From contig MU859106.1 in the NCBI GenBank assembly GCA_033297205.1, positions 124,001 through 188,000 on the forward strand: DNA of 64,000 bases. Reading direction: 5' to 3'. The notes beneath the pieces are model-generated. The model was not told the DNA's origin. It saw only the letters and a program-made list of their open reading frames with translations, and ran no database searches. Positions 22,208 to 34,749 of this stretch are shown here, piece by piece. The first letter of the stretch is position 1, and each line of letters opens with the position of its first letter. The translations under genes and the position numbers were made by a program. This stretch comes from Pseudoneurospora amorphoporcata (taxonomy: Eukaryota > Ascomycota > Sordariomycetes > Sordariales > Sordariaceae).

Positions 22208-23929
22208 GTGCATGGGATTGGTCTGGGGGTTCTATTGCCGTTTTCTCCGTTTTCTCTGGCGGACGACATGGAATGAATGGAAAAATACCTGTCCCTATCG
22301 TTTACGCTACCATAGTATTGTAATGTACTTACCTTAGCTAGGAATTGTCATGATCAAGATCAAGACCCTTGGAGTCGATCCTGGTCTGTTTATATTTTTT
22401 CGTCTTTAGGTAAACATGATGGTGTGTTACGTGTGGGTGAGGGTTGGGGTTATCCGTTTGCTCTTGGCGGTCGAGAGTCCAGACCGCAGACCGAACTCAC
22501 TCAGCTTCCATTCAGTTCAGTCAGTTGCCGGACCCCACTCTGTACCTCGTTCAACAACCGGCCGCTGAAACACCAACACAACAGCAACTCGGTCATTAAC
22601 TCTTCTAGTCACAGCTTGTCTTTTCTTGCGTTTGACCACTGGAGCAGCCTACCCATCTTGTCTGAGCGCGCTACCTACCCCGCAGCCCCTGGTTCCCCGC
22701 GATTTGACCTCTCACCTACCTGTGTGTCTCTAGCTCGCACAATGCATCAGGGCATCTACTGCGGCATCACACCTACGATTCGAAACCCCACGCCAACATG
22801 TCAACATGCTACACGCGACGTTGGACAAAAACCTTGGTGTCTCACTTGAATCACGGGATGAAGCTATAGCTGTTGCCAGAACAGGAAGCTGACATGGTGA
22901 TTCAGGAACCATCAGGACAATCTATTGCGGTTAGCTTGTGCGATCGCAAACCCATGGGGGAATTGTCGCCTCTTCTACACTACCTCTATGCTCTCTGCAG
23001 TTTCTGGACAACAACCCCTGCCGGATGAGTGTCGGAAATGTCGATAGACTCATGCGATGCCCGTTGCAACCTTCTCGATCTTGCCAAGCAATGCTACGTC
23101 AATCCAAGCTTACCTAAATATGGGGGAGGGAGCATGGGTTTTGCTTCGAACCTTTTGAGTCAATTTTCAAAGTCCAGTCCAGCCACACATCTCGGGGATC
23201 TTGGTTGACTGCCGCTTGTTAACGTTGGGCTATGTACCCAGTACACTAGTCTCACTACCTTGTGAATTGGCCAACACCAAGAGAAACACGAGATGGTATA
23301 ATGCCGCGCCATGGCGGGCAAAGAGCATGGAATGGGATCACAACCTTCCGGATTAGGTCATGCCGCGAATGCAGGTCGGAGGGGGACTTGATGCAACCAA
23401 CGTGCCCATCAAAAGGTACCAATCCAAGCCATCCGTTCCCGACTTGCCCTTCCCGGTTGACGGGTGCGAGACACCGCCCAGTTGACTCAGGTAGAAGAGG
23501 CTTGGAATTATCAAGGAGCATCCGAGAGGACAAGCGACAAACGAACAACTGAAGTTGAGCACCCTTCCCGGCCAACGGGAGTCTCGTGATAGTATGAGGC
23601 GAACCGCAGTACGGAAGTGCTACCGAGATCTTATGCATATCACCCTTTCGAAAATGCGTCTATCCAGATGCCGATTATGGATGGAGGCCGGTTACTTGGC
23701 CCATCAAACACCTTCCCCTTCGAGCTTGACCTCGATATCGACTGCTACTTACCCCAACTATCCACTCTATAGCTCGGATCTCACCATGCTGATGCTGATC
23801 CAGACCTTTCATATACACAACGGGCAACTATAAGACGGCCAACGGCCCATCGACCGCCATCATGATCAAGAGGGAGAAGGCAGCGACGGAGAGCACAGCA
23901 TCTCGAAGCCCACCACCTCCACCACCACC
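22208..23929. other. Intergenic between the Zn2Cys6 gene and the carboxypeptidase gene
   Basis: Contains the 3' UTR of the upstream gene and the promoter of the carboxypeptidase. Open frames at 22424-22849 and 23255-23638 have no recognisable features. Confidence 0.45.
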
Positions 23930-25371
23930 ATGAAGTCCCTCTCCATCCTCACCGCCCTCCTGGGCCTTGCCTCCGCCACCGCCATCCGCTCCGAACCCCG
24001 GCCCAAGCGGACTTCGTACGATGGCTACAAGGTCATCCGTGTCGCCGCCGGTGATGACGCCGCCAAGCTGAACAAGATTATCGCCGACCTCGACCTCGAG
24101 ACCTGGAAGGGTGCGGCCAAGGTTGGCGGTCACGCCGACGTTGTCATCCCCCCCACCAAGCTCGCCGCCTTCAAGGCCCAGGCCGAGGGCTTCGAGACCC
24201 TCACCATGCACGAGGATCTCGGTGTCTCCATTTCCAATGAATCCGGCTTCCAGGCCTACGCCGGCTCGGCCGACCAGACCTGGTTCAACTCGTACCACGC
24301 CTATGCCGACCACTTGACCTTCCTCAACGACCTCGTGGCTGCCCACTCTAACCAGTCCGAGATTGTCACCTCGGGCACCTCTAACAACGGAAACGCCATC
24401 ACCGGTATCCGTTTCTGGGGTAGCGCCGGCAAGGGCGTCAAGCCCGCCATTGTGTTCCACGGTACCGTGCATGCGCGCGAGTGGATCACCACCATGGTTT
24501 GTCAAGCCTCTTCAGTGTCTCATAGAAGAGAACTAACACATCACCTAGGTCGCCGAATACCAAGCCTGGTACCTCCTCAACAACTACGGCTCTGACGCCA
24601 CCGTCAAGTCCTTGGTCGACAAGTACGAGTTCTACATCTTCCCCATCGTCAACCCGGACGGCTTCATCTTCACCCAGACCACCACGCGCCTGTGGCGCAA
24701 GAACCGCCAGACCAACTCGGGCTCCTCGTGCATCGGTCGCGACATCAACCGCAACTGGCCCATCCAGTGGTCCGTTTCCGGCGGTGCTTCCACGTCCCCT
24801 TGCGACGAGGACTACAAGGGTGCCAAGCAGAGCGATGCTCCCGAGACTACCGCCCTTGCTGCCACCCTCAACAAGATCAAGGCCGCCCAGGGACTGAAGC
24901 TGTTTATTGATTGGCATTCGTATTCGCAGTTATTTATGTCTCGTATGTTTTCCCTCCTTCAACTTCCCCTTTCCTCCCCCCTCTTTTTTCTCTCTTTTTT
25001 TTTTTTTTTCTTTCTTTTCTCTTTCTTGTAGGTTATCACCAACTAACACAAACAACACAGCCTACGGCTACACCTGCACCGCCTTCCCCGCCAAGAACAC
25101 CGAGTACCAGGCCCTCGCCAAGGGCGCCGTCGCCGCCATCAAGGCCGTCTACGGCACCACTTTCAACTACGGCCCCATCTGCTCCACCATCTACAAGACT
25201 ACGGGCTCCTCTGTCGACTACGCGCTCGACGTCACCGGTGCTGATTACTCTTTCACTTTGGAGTTGAGGGATACCGGTGCTAACGGATTCGTCCTGCCTG
25301 CTGCGCAGATTCTGCCGAGCGGTGTCGAGGCGTGGGCGGGGTTGAAGTATTTGTTGGCTAATATGCAGTAA
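23930..25371 (+). CDS. Secreted zinc carboxypeptidase (M14A family)
   Basis: Three exons (23930-24496, 24549-24942, 25061-25371) give 423 residues. The signal peptide MKSLSILTALLGLASATA is followed by an activation propeptide to about residue 110, with a dibasic-type PKR near residue 26. The zinc ligands are H181 and E184 (HAREW) and H312 (DWHSYSQ). The general base is E388 (TLELRDTG), and the arginine patch is in FTQTTTRLWRKNR. It should remove C-terminal residues from peptides outside the cell or in the vacuole. Specificity (A-like versus B-like) is not decided. The third exon joins at MSPYGYTC, a family hallmark. Intron 2 (118 nt) carries a long pyrimidine tract including T15. Confidence 0.95.
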
Positions 25372-26388
25372 GAGTACCTACTTCCCGCCATGGGTGAACG
25401 ACGTTGGTAAGAGGCAGGAAGTGGACTGCACCTTGGAGAAGTAAGGATGCTGGAGTCGAGAACTCGATCTGTTGTCTCGACTTATGTTGGTCCAGTCCTA
25501 ACTACCTAGAGTAGGATACCTCTAAAGTTACCTTACCAATCATTCTTCCACACTTGGCTTTTGTTGTTTGTTGTCTTTGTTGCCTTTCTTTCTGCTGCTT
25601 CATTACTTGATTTAATGTTTTCGTTTGCTTGATATCGTCCCTTGCCTTTAGACTCTTGACCCTCCATTTGCTCTTCGATGTTGGAACTCGGTGCTGGAAT
25701 GGAATGCATGTTTTTACCAGCCACACCCATGGAACCCCACCATTCATGCCCCCCCCCCCCGGCTCTTGGAACCGAGTTGGGAGCCAAAATATCTGCGAGG
25801 CGCGAACATGTCTCCCTCCTGTGCTGATTATTCGAGTGTGTCAGCATGTATGTGGTGTGGATCTTGGGGCGGAGGGAAGTCACTCACTGGACTAGGTCTA
25901 CCAGACGAGCGTCAACTACCTACATAGAGGGTACCTACCTCTACTTGAAGGGCGACTGAGCCGAGGAGGTGCCCTGATCCGGGAAAAGGTAAGGTAGGTA
26001 TGTGAGTTACCATCCATGTTGAGTCAACTTTGCCTGAATCGGCTGCTTCCCCTGCAGTGACATAGTGGCTGGACCACCGCCCCTTGGTTCGAAGCCTGGT
26101 CACTTTCCTCAGCAACACGGATATCACTAGAAGACATGTACTAACGAACGGGAACAGTTATTCGCCAGTGAGCTAGTTTCTCCTTTATTGGTTCGTATCT
26201 GTTTCGTTTTTTCTGTCGAGTCTATCATGCCTTCTTCTATCAACCATCGCACCTTCCACACTTGGTGGTATTCGTTTCTTGAATAGCTACTTATAGGGTA
26301 CCCAGTCACATGCTGAGTACAGGTCATATAAAATGAAATATCTGTCTCGATGAGGTAAGACATTTCGATGTTGAGTTAACCTGCCTAC
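25372..26388. other. Intergenic between convergent carboxypeptidase and Gly/Ser-rich genes
   Basis: 3' flanks of two convergent genes. A C11 run lies at about 25750-25760 and TACCTACCT-type motifs occur near 25918-25940 and 26383. No gene is recognised. Confidence 0.45.
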
Positions 26389-27743
26389 CTAGTGGCCACG
26401 GCCATAAGAAGCTGCAGGACTTCCAGAGAAGCTTCCATAGCCGCTATCATGGCCATTGGCGGTGGTGCCATGGTTACCATAACCACCAGAGCCAGCACCA
26501 CCATATCCTCCTCCTCCTCCTCCTCCTCCAGCACCCGCGCCACTTCCACTTCCACTTCCCATTCCCATGCCCGAGTACACATACCCACCACCACCAGCAC
26601 CGCCAGAAGAACCAGAAACAGTGTACCCCTGACCACGACCACGACCAGCACCGGAAGAAAAAGAAGAAGAAGAAGAAGGAGGAGGCAACCCCGGCTCGAT
26701 ATCCTGAATAATCCTTGCCATTCTCTCGCGATACCATGTTCTTCTGTGGTCGGCTCCTCCGCCGTTGGAATCCTCGTCAGTAGTACTGGTCAGGTAGGAG
26801 GAGTCACGGGAGCGACGAGCGGGAGGAGTGTGTGAACCTGGCTGTTGGGAGCTGGACGAAATCCGCATGATGACGTTGTCCTGCACGTAAGTGGTCACGC
26901 GCTCCTTCGGGGCGCGGAGGGAGTGCCGCTCTCTGTGGAGATGAGCTGGGTGGAGGAAGGAGGAGAAGGAGGAGGTGGTGGAACGATTGGTGGCGGTAGC
27001 GGTGGTGGTGGTGGCGGTGCCGGAGTAGGAGTAGGAGTGATGGCCGGCGCCGTCGCGGTCACGGTCGCTGCGGCCGCCTGCGTGGTTGCGAATGGGGAGG
27101 TCGCCGGCGAAAAAGGAAGAAGCACCGCCACTGGCACTGGCACCGACACCGACACCGGCGCCATAAGCGGGACCACGAGCGGAAACAGGGACGTGAGTGT
27201 AATTATCACCCTCATCATCATCATCATCGAAAGAGGCACCCATGTTGTAATCATTACCACCCCGAGCAGAGGTGGTGCCAGTCACACCAGGGTAAGCACT
27301 GGCGCGCTTGCACATGGCCAAATCACTGGGCTCAGGACGAATGATAGCCTTGCTCTTGCCATAAGAGCGGGATGCGTCACGGACAGGACGGCCCTGTTGT
27401 TCCCCGGAGAGGTGTTCATGGCGATGCTGGCGGTAGAGGTCCTGGGGGTTGTCAAGACGCCGGGTGTCGTGGAGGAGATCGTGGGTGCTTGTGCGGATGA
27501 TGGCTCTGGTGTTGGGACCATTGAAGTGGGTGGTTCCTCCAGCTCTGGCTCCGGTGTTGGCGGTGGTGGAACGGTCCGATCTGTAGGAGGAGGAGGAGGA
27601 GGAGGTGGTGGTGGTGGGGATGTAGCGGGGGCTGTAAATATTGAGAAGTGGTTAGCTTGTGTTGGTTCATATTGGTGTCTTTCGTGTGGTTTGATAGAAA
27701 GAATTTTTGACGAAAGAAGAAACTGATGAGGTTACAGGGTCAT
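26389..27743 (-). CDS. Gly/Ser-rich low-complexity protein, orphan
   Basis: One long frame (27631-26389) is open for 1243 bases. It can be joined to an 8-base first exon, ATGACCCT (27743-27736), across a 104-nt GTAACC...TTTACAG intron with a GCTAAC branch site. This gives 416 residues starting M-T-L-P-R-Y-I-P. The sequence is hydrophilic: poly-Ser and poly-Thr runs, an acidic FDDDDDEGD segment, and a C-terminal third rich in Gly/Ser/Tyr. The more ordered middle contains KERVTTYVQDNVIMRISSSS and TWYRERMARIIQDIEPG. There is no signal peptide, membrane helix or known domain. I do not recognise it. The micro-exon start is inferred; the alternative first in-frame ATG is at about 27315. Confidence 0.6.
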
Positions 27744-30700
27744 GACTTGGAGAAATAAGTTGAGCTGGGGAGGGGTTGAAGAAGGCGAGGCAAAGAAGAG
27801 GTCTGGTGGTGAGGAGTTCAAGACGTGAAGAATGTCAAAGTGGAACTTCAAAGTGAAAATCGAACTGAGATTGACGTTGAGGTTGAGTTTGAGGCTGAGG
27901 GTGAAGTCTGAGATTGAAGTCCGAGGGTGAAGTGAAAGACGTGGCACTGAACGTGAAGTAACTTTGTTGTAATGAAAGAAAGCAGCCAAGTGGAGCGGAT
28001 GAGTTGAAACAAGACAAGACAATAGGTGGTTGTACAGGGTTATGTGGTACCTGGGTAGGTAGTAGGGAGTGATGATGTACCTGTCAGCCTGACATTGGGG
28101 GCCAAATCGATCGGTCTCCCGTTGTCAGACTGATTGGTGGCCAGGATAAGGTAAGGGTGATGACAAGGACAAGGTCACATGCGAGTCTTCGGACTCTGGC
28201 ACATGTAGAGTTGAAGTCCTGAGGCCACAACACACTTTGAGACGTGCGGGATTTGAGACGAGCAAGACATGAAGCGTGGAAGTAAAACATGAGATGATGA
28301 GAGCTTGGTATTACCTTTCACTAGTCATTTTCTTCTGTTTGTGGCTGTCTCTTTCAGAGAGGCACATATTGTTATGGGGCTGGAAACTGGTGTTGAAGAT
28401 GTTGTCGTTATCGACTTGACTTGTGATCGTCTTGCTGTGTCTTTGTTGGTAGCGGGAGGAAGGATATCGTTGTTGACAACAAAGGTGAAGAGTGAAGCCA
28501 TCGAGAGACGAGGTGGGTAGGACGAGATCCTTTATATATGTTCTTCGACTGACAAAACGGTGGCACGCGGACTACGAAAACAACTTTGGAAAAGCTGCGA
28601 ACGACCATGGAAGAAGTACCTTGCAACAACTTAACATCGGCGTCATGGGTTCATGGTTCCAGGCAAGCATCATCGAGTGATGCCAAAAGCCCGGAATCCA
28701 TTGCCAAGAAAATCTGTAGGCCTCATTGTCGAGAAGTCCTAAGTCCCGGCATCCAGGTCTCCGGTATACTGATTGAACGAGCAAAAAATACTCTAGTCCT
28801 TCTCGAGTGTACGCCTAGCTGTATGGCTCTCGCAACTCTCAACTGCACGGTTCCGTAATTACGGTGTTGACTGTTGGATAAGGTAAAATACAGTGCACGC
28901 TCTTACTAGTGTGTGGGGGGTGATCTCCATGTCTCCTCGAAGGTGGTCAGAAGGTACCATCTAGTACAAATCGAACCAATCCCGAAAAAGGGGGCAGAAG
29001 GGGCTCCGAAGGGGGGCATAAAGGAGGGCAGAAAACTATGCAAGAAAGTCAGATCCAGAAGAATAATACGTGGATCTTTCGGAACATGCCTGAGAATGGA
29101 GATGCAAAGAAATCCTAAAACGAAGCGTTGCCGGAAGTGGCGCTTGTTTCTTGAAGGCAGACGTGTGGCAGAGCACTTGTGCCAACCCTTTGCCAGCCAC
29201 CTCAATGTTTCATGATAGGTACCTAGGTATCTTCCACCATTTGATGAGCTAATCGAGATGGCTAGAACCGCCCGACCCCTCCGACGCTCTACGTTCGTAC
29301 CTGTCTGTAGTAGGTATATTACACCCTCAGGACCTTCAAGCCGTGCGTTATAACTGGCTTTTATTACAATACCTCATTGGTCTGGCGTCTGGAGGATCCG
29401 GTCACACATGTAGGATCCCTGGCTCTCTCGTTAGCGCGGATGTTGACTGCGGATTCCACCTAACTCGGCCACTCACTCTCTCATAAAATGCCTGACAGAC
29501 AAAAGGGACATCAACTAAAGCACCCAAAAGTCCCCTCACTACCAAAACTTATGGTTTTAAACGTTCGCAATGTTCATTTTCTCCGACTTTCAGAAACAAC
29601 ATCCTCTAAATCCGAGCAACTAGTGCTCTCCGTGCTCACACTGGGTTCCATACCTTCGGTAACGAAAATGTAACATGGGGAATGTGAAGCTAGAGCTCAG
29701 CCAGGCAGTGCTCTTTTGTGGACGTCCTTATTCGTCCCATGAGGTCTGCAAGAAAGAACTTTACATTCACATGGTGTGCTTCAGGGCCGGATTGTGCAAA
29801 GTTTCATCACCAAGCCCCCGTGCCCCCGCCTGTTGAGACGCCAATTCTACTCAGCAATGTTGTGACAGATGTTCCTGAACCCTCGTCCCGTCTTGATGAC
29901 AACTCACCACACCATCTTCTCGAGAACGCAACCCCTCTCTTTCTGCGGAGGGTGGACCGTGGGTGGTGAAATGCCAGATAACCACAATCATTCGTCAAAC
30001 TTGCGAGCTCGCCGGTTAAAGTCGACCTCCATAACGCTTGCTAAGCGTATGAGGCGTCGACGGGTGCCTCTTTTGGGCTTTCCTGGTGGTCCAAGTGATC
30101 GACACTCGAAAATGGTACGCGGCCCAAGCCCCGTCAAATAACTCCCTTGACCCCCACCACTCCGTCCCCGCCGCACGTTGCTCCCATCGGAGATCAAAAT
30201 AATGTTCAAGCCACCCCAGGATATCCCGGTGTTCCGCCACCCCTATAGGTGGGTAGAGGTAAGCCTTTCGAAGGTGTTGTTGCAAGACGGGAAGAATGAG
30301 ATTGTTTAGATCATTGTTCCCGAGAGAGAGATGCTTAGGTAATCACGTCGAATTGAAGACAGGTCAAGTCACACAACTCAGTTCATTCCTTCCAAATCCC
30401 AGAACCTCAAACAGAAGAAACGTACCTACCTAGGTACCTATGACATTTGCACTAAACAGTCGTCACGCATTTGTCAAGCAGCAAGTGTCACCGAAAGCGA
30501 ATATCACCCCATGCAATCCCAGGGTTGCAAGGAAGAACTGCCAGCTCTGTCGAGAAGGCCAAACCATTTCCCTTTCGAATTCCAGACTAGGCAAACACCT
30601 GCAATATACCTCTATACATTCCGCAGAGGCGCAGGGCGATCCTCTCAGTTATCACCCCTCGTCACCCACGCTAGGCCGTGTGAACACCATTGCCGGTTCA

Positions 30701-32642
30701 AACTTCTCCCGTGTTCACTTCAACGGCGGCAGGCTTTCGGCCAAGGCAGAATAGCCGTCATTTCCATAAAACCCCCGCTAACAGGTACCTCGAGTAGTAG
30801 AACGCCTCAACATTTCTTTCCCTTCCCCTTCCCCTCACATATCAGAGAGTCCAGACCATCACCACCCCGTATTAACAAACCATCAACGCATGAGCTCTGG
30901 ACCTCCCAAATTCTGGGCTAGATGCAAGCCTTCGGAGCCTTGTAGACGGAGTTGTAGACTCCCCACTACGTCCGTAGTCTAGTCGACATTGCCCTACCAT
31001 CCCTACACCCTTCTTCAAGACCCCAAGCCCATCCGTGCCATCCAACCTTTCTTCCACATCACCATGCACCATCGTGTAGCACCCAACCGCCTCCCACCTG
31101 CATAACTATCGAATCCAGAAACCCGGTCATTGGGCCTCGTTGCTCCAGAGAGTCTTGTCCAAACTCTCCAGTGTCTCTTTTTACCCCACGCCAGCACCCT
31201 TCATTTCCGCTCTTGCGTACGTGACGCCTGGCCCGCCCGTGACAGTTAACGCGCCGATGGCGATGGCCGTTATGATTTGTTGAGCACCAAGGAGGACCAA
31301 GGAGCACTAGGCAAGGACCGGACCGTTTATCCTCTTCTGGCAGAAAAGGGGTCACACAATCCCCCACCCCCATGATCCAGATTATCCCTGACGCCTCAAC
31401 GCTGTCATGAAGTAAACCTCAACTGATGCTGATTGCAGAACGCAGCATGTGAAACATGCATTTGCGTGCAGTTGTTCAAGTCGCAGCCGCTCGGGAGAAA
31501 AGACATCGGACGGGAGCGGACGCTTGCGGATGAGTCCTAACGACCAGACACCGAACCATAATACCTCGAGAATGGAAACACGGGGCCGAAGAAGGTAATT
31601 GTTTCCTTTTCTTTCTCTCGTTAGCTGCTCCACTTCTCTTACTCGCACTAAGCTCAGATTCTTTCCAAGCGATTGGAATGAAAAGAGTCGAAGAGATCTT
31701 TGTCGTGACCTCACCAGACAGAAACAAAGGGGGTTAAGCTTTTGACATACCTACCTTACCTGGTGGTGCACATGCCCAACCTTGCAGGTCACACCTTACA
31801 AGTACTCGCCGGAGATGCCCATATCTCCTCCTTCTCGATCCGGACATATTCTTCGAGTAAGTAGTAGGTACGTCTCCGAATGCCCTTCGAGAGACCTACC
31901 TCTAGCACACCTAGGCACGCGGATCGAAGGACGTCCAATCGTTTGTTCAAAAAAAGATAATCGTATTCGGTCATGTCAATTCTCGTGCATCCTGCCTAAC
32001 ATTTCGAGATAGCACATGTCGGCCCTAGCATGAAGGCAGTAGATCTCATGTTACTCTTCCTTTGGAAACTCGAGAGCAGGAACGGTTGGACACAAACGAA
32101 GCTTCCACACGCGCCTCATTGTGCAAGGCTCGAAACTAACCCTCATGCGTCTGTCCCGTCGTCACTCCCACACCACACCCCAAAGCAACCTCGGAGAATA
32201 ACGAATGACACTCGATTCTAATCCCCAATATCTCTCCGAACTATGGCCTGTGCGCCTACTTCGTATATCTAATCATGAGGCTCTCAACCGGTCGCGCAAG
32301 TTGGGGGCCAAAAAGTGCCCGCTGGGCTCACTTACCACCGGGCGCGAAACATGGCTCCGTCAACCGACTGGAGTTCCGAGGATCCACGAGTTCGAGTGCC
32401 CAGTAGCCAAGAACTTGAGCCAGCCTTTTAAGGTACTGTACACATACAATACCTCTATTCAGGGAGACAGGCTTCCATCCGGCTTATATTTCCTCGTTCC
32501 TATCTCCGTGTTACTCCTTCCGAATTCGCATCCCTTCCCATTCGATTTTGCTTGTTTAAGGCTGATAGTGGTAGGTAGGTATCCATAGAACCCTTGCTCA
32601 CCCACTTCACCACCTCATATCTGTCACCGTCTCACCCATTAC
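27744..32642. other. Long intergenic tract without recognisable genes (4.9 kb)
   Basis: The first ~300 bases are the CT-rich leader of the Gly/Ser-rich gene. Beyond that only short overlapping frames occur (for example 30016-30285 minus, 31059-31373 minus, 32205-32588 plus), with no domain, splice continuity or tRNA fold. TACCTA/TAGGTA palindromic motifs are concentrated here (about 28050, 29218, 30423, 31746, 31866, 32571). Confidence 0.5.
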
Positions 32643-34749
32643 TCACAGATTCACTTCTCCCTTTCCAACCCCTTCCTCCAACTCCTTCCCCGCAAACCCA
32701 ACCCTCATCCCGCCCAAATCAAACACGACAAACTGCGCCTTCAGCACCACATCCCCAAAGATGCTAAACCCAATATCCTCGCTGCTCTGCATCCCGCCGT
32801 AGCACCAAGTGGCATTGACCTCGCCGTAGTTCATGTACCGGCCGGGGACTGTGCCTTTGTAATAGAAACCTTCTTCTTTTCCTTCTTTCCCTTCTTCCTG
32901 CCCCTGCCCCTGCCTATCCCCTTCTGGTTCAGGGCCGATATCAAGCTTAGGCTCGGCCTTGTTGGAATCAGAGCTGGTAGTGTTGGGAGCAGGGGTCGAA
33001 GGAGAAGACGGTGGGGCAGAGCCAAGAAAGAAAGACCAATCGGGCAGAGAAGAAGCGTAAGAACAGGGGAAAAGGTAGCCGGCCCATTCAGAGGAGTAAG
33101 AGGCGCCAGGGATGGCGGAGTAGTAATCGGATACGATGCTGTCCGGGAGGAGCAGGAGGGTGGTGCCGGTGTCGGCTATGGTGGTGAAGGGGTAGGAGAT
33201 GCGTTGGTTGATGGTGTGGCTGTTGATGGAGCGGGGGATAGCGGTTGAGTTTGTTGTTTCGAGGAGGGTGTTTTGGTCTTGGCCCTGGGCGTCCTGGTCG
33301 GATGACATGGAAGTCATGGCAGGGCTGGAGGTAATGGGTTGGTCTGGCTGGATAGAGGTAGTCGTTAAATATTGCTCGCCGTTTGGGTCCTCGTCGGTTT
33401 GGACCGAGTCCGAGGCTGAGACTGCTTCTTGACCTTGATCAGACTCAACCACCTCCACCTCTTCTTCATCCTTCTGGGACTCGTCCACCTTCTCCTCCTC
33501 GCTCCCAACCAAATACCCCCCTATCTCAAACTCCCAAAAGATGCCATCCTCCTTCACCGGCACATATCTCACTTCGCCCACATGCTCAGTCTCGTTGATA
33601 AACCCAAATCCATAGCTTCCCTCAGCATTATCCCTCAAATTCGCCGTAAACACCGGCTCCGCCAATTGTTCCCGCACATTATCCATAAACGTCAAGATCT
33701 TGATCCCCGTCTTATCCTCCACATCCTTGATACTCTCACTCACCGTGTTTCCGGATGACATACCCAGCCCCATGATCCCGCTGACGTACGGGTCCGTGGT
33801 GAAGTCCCACGAGATGGAAGTGGCGGATTGCACGACTTGCGCGGGGAAAGAGAGCACGTCGTCGATGGAGACCCGGTCTTGGTAGACGATGCCGCGGGCG
33901 CCGGAGCCGTCGGCGTAGGTGATGCGCCAGTTGAGGTCCGGGATCAGGACCGAGGTGTTGGAGGTGTGTGGGTCGTAGATGGCGTGGCCGCGGGTTTGGT
34001 AGCGCGGGGTGTCGGTTGAGACTACCCAGCTGTTTTGATTTGGGCGTATGTTAGCACCGGGATTGTTTGTGTGGTGACTAGGTAGGAAGAATGAGGAAGG
34101 ATGACTTACAAGTCGGCAGAGCCAGTGTCGATGTTCATCCACACCGTCTGGGGAGGTGTGCCGATCTCGACGGGGGAGACGTACTCGTAGTTGCCGGGAG
34201 GGGGAATGGCTGCTACTGTGGCGGTGATGTCGCCTCCTGTTGGCGACGTTATCAGTCCTGCTCTTCACTCTAGGAAACGTAAAGTTACCTCTACATACTT
34301 TTCTCAAGCTCCTCCTGATATTCACGAAAAACCGGGTTCAGCTTCATAGCCTTCTTGATCCTCGGCGAAGGCTCAACGCCGTACTTGGCATAAGCATGGA
34401 TCAAGGCCGATAAACCATTGCGCTGCGCGGCGCTTCGTCCTTCAAGACGAGGGTTCTTGACCTGACGGATCGTAAAGGTCTTCCCGTCAACGCCCTCTTT
34501 GCGCCCATTGCTATTATCTTCATCCTGGCTTCCTCTCTTTCTCAATGGTGACCTCTATGTGCTGTGATCCGACCACAATACTTCACTGGAATCAACCGGG
34601 ACCCTGATTTGGTGGTGTTTCGCTCCAACATCTCTGGCGGAGTGATGCTTGTGGCGATGTGCGTGCCTGGTAGGATGGGCGACTGTCGTCGACGCCTGCG
34701 TCAGGAGAAGCAGAGCACCTAGGGAGGCGAGGTTTTGTGGGTAGAGCAT
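32643..34749 (-). CDS. Secreted aspartic protease (pepsin family A1) with acidic insert; in-frame TAG needs explanation
   Basis: The ATG at 34749 (AACAAAATG context) starts a signal peptide MLYPQNLASLGALLLL. A propeptide follows, including KTFTIRQVKNPRLEG, ending at a Kex2-like EKR before GDITATVAAIPPPGNY. Catalytic motifs are IDTGSAD and IADTGTTLL. Clear introns are 34298-34237 (GTATGT) and 34109-34030 (GTAAGT). Exon 1 is interrupted in frame by TAG at 34555-34557, and sequence on both sides stays in one frame. Removing 34602-34555 (48 nt, GTCCCG...CATAG) restores 638 residues, but that donor is weak and no good branch site is seen. Between the two lobes lies an acidic Glu/Asp/Gln/Ser-rich insert. 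The enzyme would be extracellular or cell-surface. Confidence 0.75.

Noticed and set aside
26085..26115. TTCGA-containing stretch resembling a tRNA T-loop
   Set aside because: No acceptor or anticodon stem can be paired around it.
26845..27726. 293-codon Gly/Val-rich plus-strand frame
   Set aside because: Antisense to the Gly/Ser-rich gene, whose frame has splice signals and a better composition.
30016..30285. 89-codon minus frame with ordered-looking residues
   Set aside because: No splice continuation, no recognised motif, and an equally open alternative frame in the same bases.
32643..34325. 560-codon frame as a complete protein
   Set aside because: Its first ~80 residues are intronic or out of frame. 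The pepsin fold requires the spliced upstream exons.
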